Part shown: positions 25,997 through 34,497 of the stretch, piece after piece | Layout: the number at the start of each line of letters is the position of its first letter | Numbering within the stretch: the first letter of the stretch is position 1 | Notes under the pieces: model-generated | What the model was told of the DNA's origin: nothing | Database searches by the model: none | Seen by the model: the letters and a program-made list of their open reading frames with translations, nothing else | Origin: Poriferisodalis sp965208485 | GTDB lineage: Bacteria; Actinomycetota; Acidimicrobiia; Acidimicrobiales; Poriferisodalaceae | Direction: 5' to 3' | DNA: 64,000 nt | Assembly (NCBI RefSeq): GCF_965208485.1 | Contig: NZ_OZ242344.1 | Span: 1,798,001-1,862,000, forward strand | Program-made: the position numbers and the translations under genes

Positions 25997-26638
25997 GTGA
26001 CTGGCTTCTGGTCGTCAGAAACGATGCGATCACGCTTGAAGGACGAGCGGCTGGTGACGCCGTTCGACCAGGACCGCATTGCGAATTGCAGCTACGAACT
26101 GAGCATGGGACCGCAGGCGCTCCTCACCGGCGAGGATCAGATCCGACGGGACCTTGCGAACGACGAGCAGCTTCGAATCCCTTCAGGGCACTTCGCCCAG
26201 CTGATGACCGAAGAGAAGGTTCGCATCCCGCCCGATGCACTTGGACTGATCTCGATGAAATCTCAGGTCAAGCGCTTGGGCCTCGTGAATGTCTCAGGAT
26301 TCCACGTTGACCCGGGTTTCCACGGTCGACTGCGCTTCTCTGTCTACAACGCCGGGCCGTCCTCCGTCTACATTTCCCGCGGTACTCCTACCTTCTTGAT
26401 TTGGTTCACGGCCCTTGATACGCCCACCGACGATCTCTACGAAGGCCACGGGGGCCGCCCCGCTTTCACTGACCAAGACACGATGGAAATGCAGGGCGAT
26501 GTGTTCACTCCGCAAGTGCTTGCCGACCGAATGGCAACCATCGAACGGAAGATTGGATGGCGAATCCAGCTTGGTAGCTACCTCGCCGGAACAATTGTCG
26601 GTGCAATCATTACGCTACTGTTCCAGGCTCTGACCTGA
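25997..26638 (+). CDS. dCTP-deaminase/dUTPase-fold protein with a C-terminal membrane segment
   Basis: Protein of 213 residues from a GTG behind GGAGG. Residues 20-140 fit the dCTP deaminase/dUTPase fold: QDRIANCSYELSMG, SMKSQVKRLGL, then VSGFHVDPGFHGRLRFSVYN (99-118) and ISRGTPTFLIWF. In E. coli Dcd the deaminase Glu lies in a V-L-E-F-Y-N stretch; the matching residue here is Ser115, so deamination is doubtful. The Asp105 that fits dUTPase chemistry is kept. Residues 191-212 are a membrane helix, an unusual tail for this fold. Related enzymes are known phage-defence effectors that drain dNTPs. It is convergent with hsdS. Function inferred. Confidence 0.72.
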   Translation: MTGFWSSETMRSRLKDERLVTPFDQDRIANCSYELSMGPQALLTGEDQIRRDLANDEQLRIPSGHFAQLMTEEKVRIPPDALGLISMKSQVKRLGLVNVSGFHVDPGFHGRLRFSVYNAGPSSVYISRGTPTFLIWFTALDTPTDDLYEGHGGRPAFTDQDTMEMQGDVFTPQVLADRMATIERKIGWRIQLGSYLAGTIVGAIITLLFQALT

Positions 26639-26832
26639 TTCTAGGTGTCAGTTGCCTCACATGATGAGCAGTCAGGAGCCTAGACGCGTTGTCCATAAAA
26701 CATCTCGCAGCTCAGCATTAGCGAAACAGTGGAAGCAAGCGATACCTCTGACGATCCCTCGCTGTTGAGGGCCAAACACAAGAATCGTCACGGCCCTCGG
26801 AATTCCGACAGCCCATCGTCCCCAATCTCAAC

Positions 26833-28035
26833 CTAGATTCGGTCGGATACAGTCGCTGTAACTAATGCCTGTCGGCGCTCCGTCAAGAGTTCAATCTGTT
26901 TGCCGTGGAGGTCGAGCGCACTAGCGATATCTGCTTCCCTCTCGATCAGCTCGGAAACAAGGTCGTCTTGGCGGGTTCGCGATGGGACTGGCACGCGAAT
27001 CTCTCCGAGTTCCGAGAAGTTGATGCGGGGCGTGCGGACGTGCCCTTGGTCGGTCGATCCAATGCCGCGCAGCCGCTGAGTCATTTCGGAAATGAACCAA
27101 GGCGAGCGCATTATAAAGTGGAGGTAACTGCTGGAGACTCGATCCTTGACATGGAGAACTGTGTAGTCCGGGCTGACGACTCCTTGCCGTCGGACTTGGC
27201 CTACCCCGCCTTGGAACGCACGCATTCTGTTGATTACAATATCGCCCGGTTTACAGCGCTTGTATCTGGCGAGAGCTTCTGGAGGCGCAGCTGATGCATA
27301 TTCATCGTTCCTGGGAACGACGCCATTATGTATGGAAACGGAAAGCAACGTGCGTGACGCACGGCTATCGCTTCGAAGATTGGACTCGACGACGAGATAC
27401 TTGAGTGGCACCATTTGCTCAGATGCGCGCATGATCTCCAGTGCAACCTCCGGCAGTCGAGAGCGGCGCTGTATCAGAAGTTTCTTCAACTGGGTTTTCG
27501 CTGCGATGGCATCGTCAATATGCGATGTGCTGGCATCAAGATAATCTGCAATCTGGAGTTGTTCGGAGTGTGGCAGCACTGTGACCTTGATCCGCTTGAT
27601 TGCCTCTGCTCGAAGCCCGAATCGAGTGATCCCGGTAGCAGCGATTTCCATTTGGCTGCGGACGCATGCTGAGTTGAGCAACCAGTACAGGTACCTGCTC
27701 AAGACAATCTCCTGTCGTGGTCGTAGCATGGCCAAGTGATAGCCGCAGACCATCTCGTGTGTCGCGTGTTCGATCAACGCTGGCACACCAATATCATTCG
27801 CCAGCTCGGAATCTTTGGTTATGAGTACATCCCCAGACTTTAGACCAAAATTCCGTACCTGGTCACGCGAGGCAGATGCTCTCATTAGGTTCGAGTCAGG
27901 TGTGATTCTGTCGCCATAGTAGACATCTGTGTAGTTGACCAGACGCACCGATTGTTCATGCATTCGAGTCTTCTTGTCGACATTACTGATCCGAATATCG
28001 GCTATATGTAACAACGGCATTTCTCGGTGGGTCAT
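26833..28035 (-). CDS. hsdS: Type I restriction specificity subunit
   Basis: Specificity protein of 400 residues with two target-recognition domains. Repeat-like ends are visible: SEQLQIADYLDASTSHIDDA near 160-180 and the corresponding RTRQDDLVSELIEREADIAS near 360-380. Each is followed by a helical spacer with coiled-coil character (KTQLKKLLIQRR and HGKQIELLTERRQALV). It directs HsdM and HsdR to a bipartite DNA site that cannot be read from sequence. The ATG overlaps the hsdM stop by 4 bp. This region is less GC-rich than its surroundings, common for horizontally moved hsdS genes. Confidence 0.92.
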   Translation of the reverse strand: MTHREMPLLHIADIRISNVDKKTRMHEQSVRLVNYTDVYYGDRITPDSNLMRASASRDQVRNFGLKSGDVLITKDSELANDIGVPALIEHATHEMVCGYHLAMLRPRQEIVLSRYLYWLLNSACVRSQMEIAATGITRFGLRAEAIKRIKVTVLPHSEQLQIADYLDASTSHIDDAIAAKTQLKKLLIQRRSRLPEVALEIMRASEQMVPLKYLVVESNLRSDSRASRTLLSVSIHNGVVPRNDEYASAAPPEALARYKRCKPGDIVINRMRAFQGGVGQVRRQGVVSPDYTVLHVKDRVSSSYLHFIMRSPWFISEMTQRLRGIGSTDQGHVRTPRINFSELGEIRVPVPSRTRQDDLVSELIEREADIASALDLHGKQIELLTERRQALVTATVSDRI

Positions 28036-30032
28036 GACATGATCTTTGAGATCAGATCGCGACTCGTAGCTTCGAGCGAAACGATCTCGGCGTCGATTTC
28101 AGCCATTGGACGGGGTGGGATGTAGGAGTAGAAGTGGCGCGTGAGAGGAATTTCGTAGCCGATCGTGGTCTTGTCCGGGTCGTGCCAGGCATCGGGCACG
28201 TATGGGAGGACTTCTGCTCGGAGGTAGTTGTTTATGGCCGTGCGGTATTCGATGGTGTCGATGCGTGCGGTTGGGTCTGCTTCGAAGGCGACCTGTATTG
28301 GAGGCAGCGGAACGTTCTCATAGTCGCGAAGCTGCGGGTCGGGTTGGGGGTCGCCGCGCGGGTCAACTTGCACGGGCGCAGATGTATCGCGGACGGCGAG
28401 CGCAGTGGCCACTGCCTTGCTAACCGTTGCCGCCTTGGTGCCCGTCACTGGCAGCACAGCGGAGCGCACCAGCTCCTGCACGGTGGCATCTGAGTTGAAC
28501 TCGTCGCCGAATCGGTCCCGCAGCGTTGCGAACAGCGCCTCGCGGGCTTCGGGTTCGAGCTTCGCAACGGCCTTGTGGGACTCGGCAGTTGCGAGCGTGT
28601 CGTCGGTGATCTCCCAGCGCAGTTGCAGTGGACGTTCCACCGTGATGCGTAGGAAGCCGAACGACTCGTTGGGAAAGATCTTCGAGCGTGCGCACTCCTC
28701 GAACGCACCGTGCAGGCGGCTGATGTCGTCGATCTGCTTGGCGCTGATCTCCTTGCGCTTCTGGCCGAGGCTCTTGCGCATCTTTGTGAAGTTCTCGCGG
28801 GCGTCGATGAGCTGCACCTTGCCCTGTCGCCGAGGCTCCTTGCGGTTGGTGACCAACCAGACGTAGGTGGAGATGCCGGTGTTGTAGAATAACTGGTCAG
28901 GCAGGGCCACCACCGCTTCGAGCATGTCGCTCTCGATGATCCAGCGGCGGATCTCCGACTCGCCCGAGCTGGCGCCGCCGTTGAACACGATCGCCAGCCG
29001 GGCACCACCCTCGTCGGAGCGCTTCATCTTCGAGATCATGTGCTGCAGGAACAGGAAGCTGCCGTCGTTGATGCGAGGCAGCCCGGCACCGAATCGGCCG
29101 GCGAAGCCCCGGTCGGCATGCTCGTCGCGCACGAAGTCGGCCACCATCTTCCACTCCACTCCGAACGGCGGATTGGCCAGCAGGTAGTCGAACCGCTGGC
29201 CATCGTGCTGGTCGTCGTCGAAGCTGTTGCCGAAGCGGATGTTCTCGGCGCCGAGGCCCTTGATCAGCATGTCGGCGCGGCAGGTGGCGTAGGTCTCAGC
29301 GTTCAATTCTTGGCCGAACACCCGCAGCTCGCCTTCTGGGTTGAGCTCGCGCAAGTACTCCTCGGCCATCGACAGCATCCCGCCGGTTCCGCAGGCCGGG
29401 TCAAGCAATGTCTTCACCACGCCGCGGCTGGTTAGCAGCTCATCGTCCTCACGGAACAGCAGGTTCACCATGAGTCGGATGACTTCGCGAGGCGTGAAAT
29501 GCTCACCAGCGGTCTCGTTCGACAGCTCGGAGAACTTGCGGATCAGCTCTTCGTAGAGGTAGCCCATCTCCAAGTTCGACATCGCATCGGGACTCATATC
29601 CAGCTCGGTGAACTTCGACAGCACCAGATAGAGCAGGTTGTGGTTGTCGAGCCGGTCGATCTGGGCGTCGAAGTTGAACTTGTCGACGATGTCGCGAGCC
29701 GAGTCCGAGAATCCGGCGATGTAGTTGCGCAGGTGGCCAGCGACGTGGTCGGGATCGCCGAGCAGCGTTGCGAATGTGTGATGGGACGTGTTGTAGAAGG
29801 TCTGACCTGCGTACTGACAGAGCACCGGGTCGCGGTTCTGCAACGTTACCGGCAGCGTTTCATCGGCCTCCAGCACAGCGGCCTTGGTGGGTTCCAGCAC
29901 GCAATCGAGGCGCCGCAGCACCGTCAGCGGCAGAATCACCCGCCCGTACTCGGACGGCTTGTACACGCCGCGCAGCAGGTCCGCCACCGACCAGATGAAC
30001 CCCGCATAGTTGTTCCTGGTCTCGCTGCTCAT
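28032..30032 (-). CDS. hsdM: Type I restriction-modification methyltransferase subunit
   Basis: N6-adenine methyltransferase subunit of 666 residues. The start MSSETRNN at 30032 is chosen because GGGAGGG precedes it. An N-terminal HsdM helical domain (NNYAGFIWSVADLLRGVYKP) is followed by SAM-binding motif I DPACGTGGML and the catalytic NPPF (YLLANPPFGVEWK). It methylates host DNA together with HsdS. It forms an hsdM-hsdS operon on the minus strand. hsdR is on the same strand but beyond the inserted gene block, so the restriction subunit must be expressed separately. Confidence 0.94.
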   Translation of the reverse strand: MSSETRNNYAGFIWSVADLLRGVYKPSEYGRVILPLTVLRRLDCVLEPTKAAVLEADETLPVTLQNRDPVLCQYAGQTFYNTSHHTFATLLGDPDHVAGHLRNYIAGFSDSARDIVDKFNFDAQIDRLDNHNLLYLVLSKFTELDMSPDAMSNLEMGYLYEELIRKFSELSNETAGEHFTPREVIRLMVNLLFREDDELLTSRGVVKTLLDPACGTGGMLSMAEEYLRELNPEGELRVFGQELNAETYATCRADMLIKGLGAENIRFGNSFDDDQHDGQRFDYLLANPPFGVEWKMVADFVRDEHADRGFAGRFGAGLPRINDGSFLFLQHMISKMKRSDEGGARLAIVFNGGASSGESEIRRWIIESDMLEAVVALPDQLFYNTGISTYVWLVTNRKEPRRQGKVQLIDARENFTKMRKSLGQKRKEISAKQIDDISRLHGAFEECARSKIFPNESFGFLRITVERPLQLRWEITDDTLATAESHKAVAKLEPEAREALFATLRDRFGDEFNSDATVQELVRSAVLPVTGTKAATVSKAVATALAVRDTSAPVQVDPRGDPQPDPQLRDYENVPLPPIQVAFEADPTARIDTIEYRTAINNYLRAEVLPYVPDAWHDPDKTTIGYEIPLTRHFYSYIPPRPMAEIDAEIVSLEATSRDLISKIMS

Positions 30033-30248
30033 GTCCCTCCCGACGGAGCTTCGGCTCACCCGTCCGTTTCGACGTGGTGCTGCGCGGGACTACCCACACT
30101 GTCACCCCCGTGCGGCCCGTCAGGACGACGGCCGACGACTGATGGAGGATTCTGCCATGTTGCCTCACCACCGTCGTGGCCGACGTCGGGCCTGTCGGAC
30201 GCTCGGACGTTCGTCGGTTCGGGCAATGCGATTACGGTGCGTCGCGAT

Positions 30249-30923
30249 ATGGCAGAGCGTCGTGCGATGGTGGGGCTTCATTGGCCAAGCGAGGATGCGG
30301 GGGACAGCGCGCGGTGGGTGTTCGAGCCATCTCGGGTGTATCGGCAGGCGTCGCGGCGCGGCTGGAATCCGTGGGGCCTCTGGATGTCGCCGACAGGCAG
30401 CGTGCGTCCGTGGGACAGGTGGGCCGGCGCGAACCAGATGACCAGCTTGGGTCGTCACCATTGGAAGATCACGTTGGATGTCGGCGGCATGCTGCATCTG
30501 AATCGCGCGCAACATCTTCCTGACACGTTCCTGTGGAACTTGTCCGAGCTGGGTCACCAGCAAAAGGGCTGGGAAGTTGACTGGCGGGCGGTGCAGGACG
30601 CCGGCTACAGCGGTCTCTGTGTGCCTCGCTTTGTCCGCGGCGACGATCCCGAACTGTGGTGGTCGCGACTGGACTGCGACTGCATCGTCGCTTGGGATCT
30701 GTCGGCGGTGCTGGATGTGAGCGGTCCGTTCGTGCGCACGCCTCTGGGTGGTCACAGCTCGCCTCGGCGCGCCACAGGCATAGAGCGTTCGCCACGAACA
30801 GTGGCGCATCCAACTCACGCCGGGCGGGGGATTCCCAGCGCGGCTAGGGCTCGGGTGGCGGCGTTGAGGCCGCACAGGCCGTGTGCGCCTGCCCCCGGGG
30901 GCGTCGACGCTGAGCACAGGTAG
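30249..30923 (+). CDS. Hypothetical protein rich in tryptophan
   Basis: About 224 residues from the ATG at 30249. The first 165 residues look like real coding sequence: RRGWNPWGLWMSPTGSVRPW, KITLDVGGMLHLNRAQHLPD, SELGHQQKGWEVDWRAVQDA and DCDCIVAWDLSAVLDVSG. No family is recognised. The last 36 codons overlap the 3' end of the oxidoreductase gene on the opposite strand and look like antisense of it (GRGIPSAARARVAALRPHR), so a natural stop was probably lost or the tail is non-native. It sits between hsdM and the oxidoreductase, pointing outward from the restriction locus. Confidence 0.5.
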   Translation: MAERRAMVGLHWPSEDAGDSARWVFEPSRVYRQASRRGWNPWGLWMSPTGSVRPWDRWAGANQMTSLGRHHWKITLDVGGMLHLNRAQHLPDTFLWNLSELGHQQKGWEVDWRAVQDAGYSGLCVPRFVRGDDPELWWSRLDCDCIVAWDLSAVLDVSGPFVRTPLGGHSSPRRATGIERSPRTVAHPTHAGRGIPSAARARVAALRPHRPCAPAPGGVDAEHR

Positions 30924-32242
30924 ATGCCCGGGATGCCGGTGAAGTAGGGATCGCGGGCAACTCGGGGGCGGAACAGCAGCTGGAGGGGCGACGAGGCGCC
31001 GCTCAGGATGTCACCGCCGACGAAGTTCGGGTTGTAGACCGACATCTCGGTCGCCGAGCGCACCGCCGTTCCGACTACCTGCTCGGAGAAGCCGGGAGCG
31101 AATCGCTCGATCTGGGCGACGATCGCCTCGGTCGCGTCGCCGGTGTAGCCGTGGGGGACGTGCGCGTAGGTCCACAGCGGGTGGACCTCGCCGACCGAGC
31201 GGGAGGGGTCGGCCAGGTACTGCTGGCCGACCAGCACGAACGGCCGCTCAGGCATCCGGCCGCGATGGACGGCCAGTTCGCTGTCGAACACTTCGCGCGC
31301 ATCGCCGCCGAGATGCACAGTGCCGGCGTCGCCGGCAGCCGGTGCGCGCCACGGCACATCGCCCTCGATTGCGAAGTCGACCTTGAACGCCCCCGGGCCG
31401 TGGCGGTACCTCCGGTAGGCACGGGCAACTCGACGGGGCAACCGGTCGCCCAGAATGTCGGCTGCGATCGATGGCGACACATCGAGCAGCAGCAGGTCAG
31501 CCGGCGGCAGCTCGGCGGCCGAGCGAACCCGAATCCCGGTCTCGACCCGCCCCCCGTGTGCCGTCACGTCGGCTACCAGCGCGTCCGCTATCGCCTGCGA
31601 ACCGCCCTCGGCGACGACCCAGCCGTACTGGTGTCCTGCGGCCAGGATCATCAGGCCGACCGCGCTGGACATGGGGCTGTCCAAACGCCAGAACGCGTGT
31701 GCAGCAACGCCTGCCCACAGTGCCCGAGCCTGCTCGCTGCGCCAGAAGCGGCCCACGACCGTGGCGGGCGTCGCAGACACCGCCCCGAACCGGGCGGTCA
31801 GCAGCGGATGGCGCGGCACCCGCAGCAGCGGCTGCGTGATGTCTTCGAACAGCGCATCGAGATCAGCCGTCAGCGCCCCGAAGAGCCGGCTCCACCGAGC
31901 ACCGTCCCCGCCCAGCCCCGCCGCGGTCTGCGCAATGGACCGGTACAGCAGGCCGGCCGAGCCGTCGTCAAGCGGATGCGCGCAGTCGACCACGGGCGCG
32001 CACCACCGCAGACCGAGCGCCTCGAGGTCGAGCCCGCGCAGAAACGGCGACGCGGCTGCCACGGGATGAACCGCCGAGCACTGGTCGTGAATCAGGCCTG
32101 GCACGATGGCCTCGGCGCTGCGCGTGCCACCCCCGATGGTGTCCGCCGCCTCCAGCACGGTCACGTCCACGCCTGAACGCGCCAGGTGGACCGCAGCGGC
32201 CAATCCATTCGGCCCGCTGCCGACGACGGTCGCCGTCGTCAC
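30815..32242 (-). CDS. Phytoene-desaturase-like FAD-dependent oxidoreductase
   Basis: Flavoprotein of 475 residues. The N-terminus has the dinucleotide motif VVGSGPNGLAAAVHLARSG, followed by the acidic strand end (VTVLEAADTIGGG). The C-terminal FAD motif is IYLCSASTPPGAGAHGLCGL. It resembles the NAD(P)/FAD-dependent phytoene-dehydrogenase-like proteins common in actinobacteria; the substrate is unknown. Only 4 bp separate its start from the stop of the truncated DUF3556 copy at 32247. It was probably the last gene of an operon whose other members now begin at 38154. Confidence 0.9.
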   Translation of the reverse strand: MTTATVVGSGPNGLAAAVHLARSGVDVTVLEAADTIGGGTRSAEAIVPGLIHDQCSAVHPVAAASPFLRGLDLEALGLRWCAPVVDCAHPLDDGSAGLLYRSIAQTAAGLGGDGARWSRLFGALTADLDALFEDITQPLLRVPRHPLLTARFGAVSATPATVVGRFWRSEQARALWAGVAAHAFWRLDSPMSSAVGLMILAAGHQYGWVVAEGGSQAIADALVADVTAHGGRVETGIRVRSAAELPPADLLLLDVSPSIAADILGDRLPRRVARAYRRYRHGPGAFKVDFAIEGDVPWRAPAAGDAGTVHLGGDAREVFDSELAVHRGRMPERPFVLVGQQYLADPSRSVGEVHPLWTYAHVPHGYTGDATEAIVAQIERFAPGFSEQVVGTAVRSATEMSVYNPNFVGGDILSGASSPLQLLFRPRVARDPYFTGIPGIYLCSASTPPGAGAHGLCGLNAATRALAALGIPRPA

Positions 32243-32246
32243 CGCG

Positions 32247-32820
32247 TCAGCCGGTGTTGGCTGGGGGCATCACGACACCGCCGGCCGTCTGGCGGGGGAT
32301 CAGCCAGTTGCCGTCGTGATCGACGGACGGCACTTTGCGGGCATTGCCGGGATGCGGCACGCCCTGGGGCTCGTAGCCCTCCTTCCGCCATGTCACCGTG
32401 TGCGGAATCGGGCCGTCGGGCAGCCACGGCTGGGAGTTGTAGGCATCGTCGTGGCGATACCAGCCCTTCTCGACGGTCCCCAACGCTGCGTCGATCACCC
32501 GGTACTGCACGCGGTTGGTGTACGCCGGACGCGACTCGGTGAACACCGCGATCACATCGCCGGGCTCGTACTGGCACCGCTCCTGCCACGCCGCTATCAG
32601 CCGCTCGTCCAGGCAGTGCCCGTCGCCGAAGTTCCACCCCGTCAGCACGTTGCTCAAGAACTCGCCCTCGCGCTGAATGCGCTTGTCGAGATCGTCGACG
32701 TGGCACATCAGGCCGGAGATGTGCATGCGGCCCATCGGGTGCATCATGCGGAACGCCACCGCCTTCTGAATGAAGATCTCCGAGATCTCAGGACCGAACA
32801 GCGGCTCGAGCTGATCGATC
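32247..32820 (-). pseudogene. Truncated duplicate of the DUF3556 gene 3' end; left copy of a 574-bp direct repeat
   Basis: This segment matches 38154-38727 base for base over its first 210 bp and to about 97% overall. It encodes the last 190 or so residues of the DUF3556 protein, from IDQLEPLFGPEISEIF to the stop. Differences are mostly silent, one being Gln for Glu in RC(Q/E)YEPGD. Upstream of 32820 the similarity ends abruptly, so the membrane part is missing. An apparent longer frame to 33032 is fortuitous. Direct orientation and position mark it as the left boundary of the inserted DNA. Confidence 0.9.
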
Positions 32821-32934
32821 CAACCCTGCGTGCGCGAGCCTTCAGCAACCTCAGCCGCTCCCAAGCCGTCGGCGCGCACCACGCCCGCCAACAGAGGGTG
32901 CGCCCTCTGCTCCTGCTGTGACATGCTATCCAAG

Positions 32935-32976
32935 TCCACGCCAACGACACGGAGCTCCACGCCAACGACACGGAGC
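32935..32976 (+). repeat. 21-bp tandem duplication including a ribosome site
   Basis: The unit TCCACGCCAACGACACGGAG plus C occurs twice, at 32935-32955 and 32956-32976. Each copy holds GGAG; the second GGAG is 7 nt from the ATG at 32983 and is the likely ribosome site of the secreted-protein gene. Confidence 0.9.
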
Positions 32977-32982
32977 ATCGGA

Positions 32983-34269
32983 ATGACAACGCACAAGCAC
33001 CGCCAAGGTCGAGGCGACAGCAAGCGGCGCAATCACTGGGTCGCAGTGCTCGCAGCCGTCTGTGTCGCACTGGCTAGCAGTCAACCAGCGGCATCTGCCT
33101 TCAGCGGGGGTGGCGGTTCCACCGGCGGGTCATCCGATTCGGATATATTGAACGGGCCGCCGGGAGACACGCCCTTGGACGGAGGAGCCATAGCGGTTGT
33201 TTCCGAGCAACCCACGGCATACAAGATTACGCTGGACGGAGACGGCCAGCTTGATCAAGCGTTCGAGATTGACGCCATCATGCCCGAAGGAGTCGTGGTT
33301 GAAGGTCACGAGATCGATATATCGGGGCGTCTAGAAGACGCTTCTGCTGATCCAATCCTTGAGAGTGACCCGCAGTGGTTCTTAGAATTGGAGGCAGTTC
33401 CCCGGATCGGAAACGATGCCGAGTTGACTGGCTCATCGGTGATCCATTACGAAGAATCAGTGTCGGATGCGGGTTCACGTTTTGTTGAGGCCGTCCGCGT
33501 CGTTGAGCAAGGCCGCAGGACAACAGTGACACTCGCAGATGGCAGTGAGTCGACCGGGTGCAACTTCGTTAGTCGAAACACCGTTGGCAGGCAGGTTGCA
33601 ACGGCGTTGATCGAAATCGCCTACGACCCGCAGAGCTGCAAGCGGGTCGTCGAATTCGGCGTTCTCTCCGATGCAGATGCCATCGATTCGGAAGCGGATG
33701 AGGCAGATGATAGTGATTCTTCGGCACCCGCTGTCTCGCCTCATGGGTCTAGTGGCCCCACCAATGCCGGCGGAGCGAGCCTTGTTGATAATTCATCCAA
33801 CGGTGAGTTCAGGCTTGAGATACCGGACTATAGAGTCAAGACACGTTCCCAAGTCCGAGAACTGGCGTATCCGCTCCTACCCGCCACCTCCGAGGTTCAT
33901 GCTCAAGTGGAGGTGTGGAACCAGAACCCTCAGCGTTCCCCAAGCAACTGGAAGTGGTGGTCCAACTGGCTCTCGGAATCCGGATGGCGTCGCACCAGTC
34001 ACTACGCATGGAGTGATTATAATTCGGATTACATGTATGTAGGAGAATCGTCCTCCTACGAGAACCCTATCTTTGCCAACCTAGTCTGTGGTGGTGCCTT
34101 GCCTGTTCCGACGTCACCGGGCACGACATATGCTGGCCATACCGTACAAACCATAGGTTATGCGAATCTGACAGTAGATCACTATGCCTCGAACTACAAG
34201 CATGGCGGCTGTGCTTACCTCCTCCGCACTGACAAGACGGATAATTTCTGGTGGATCAATCGAAACTAG
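32983..34269 (+). CDS. Secreted protein of unknown function
   Basis: 428 residues. A signal peptide is clear: the basic start MTTHKHRQGRGDSKRRNHW, then the hydrophobic core VAVLAAVCVALASS and a likely cut after QPAASA. A Gly/Ser-rich stretch follows (FSGGGGSTGGSS). The middle is acidic (SEADEADDSDSSAP). The last 110 residues are aromatic-rich with three cysteines (WKWWSNWLSESGWRRTSHYA, and CGG and GGCAYLL further on). No family is recognised. Codon choice (ATA, AGA, TTA present) and lower GC differ from flanking genes, fitting recent transfer. It may form an export cassette with the subtilase downstream. Confidence 0.7.
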   Translation: MTTHKHRQGRGDSKRRNHWVAVLAAVCVALASSQPAASAFSGGGGSTGGSSDSDILNGPPGDTPLDGGAIAVVSEQPTAYKITLDGDGQLDQAFEIDAIMPEGVVVEGHEIDISGRLEDASADPILESDPQWFLELEAVPRIGNDAELTGSSVIHYEESVSDAGSRFVEAVRVVEQGRRTTVTLADGSESTGCNFVSRNTVGRQVATALIEIAYDPQSCKRVVEFGVLSDADAIDSEADEADDSDSSAPAVSPHGSSGPTNAGGASLVDNSSNGEFRLEIPDYRVKTRSQVRELAYPLLPATSEVHAQVEVWNQNPQRSPSNWKWWSNWLSESGWRRTSHYAWSDYNSDYMYVGESSSYENPIFANLVCGGALPVPTSPGTTYAGHTVQTIGYANLTVDHYASNYKHGGCAYLLRTDKTDNFWWINRN

Positions 34270-34497
34270 GGGTCCGACGACGTTCAGCGGGTCGATATCT
34301 CGGCGACCCGTCACTCTCTCACTTGCTGACTTGTTATGGAGTGCTCTTGCTTGACTCCAATTTCATCACTCTATTCCCGAACGCGCTCACCAATGTGGGG
34401 TTGCGGGTAGATGCACAGGAGCACACTGTGAAATGGCACCGCATACGGTGCTGGCGATGCCTTTCCGACGCTTAGTGCCCGTCATCAGTCAAGTCGC

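Noticed and set aside
26640..26700. A rho-independent terminator between the dUTPase-fold gene and hsdS (TCTAGG...CCTAGA)
   Set aside because: The arms are short, the loop is long and no T-run follows.
29499..30248. Upstream extension of the Trp-rich gene through hsdM
   Set aside because: Antisense of hsdM; the plausible protein begins at 30249.
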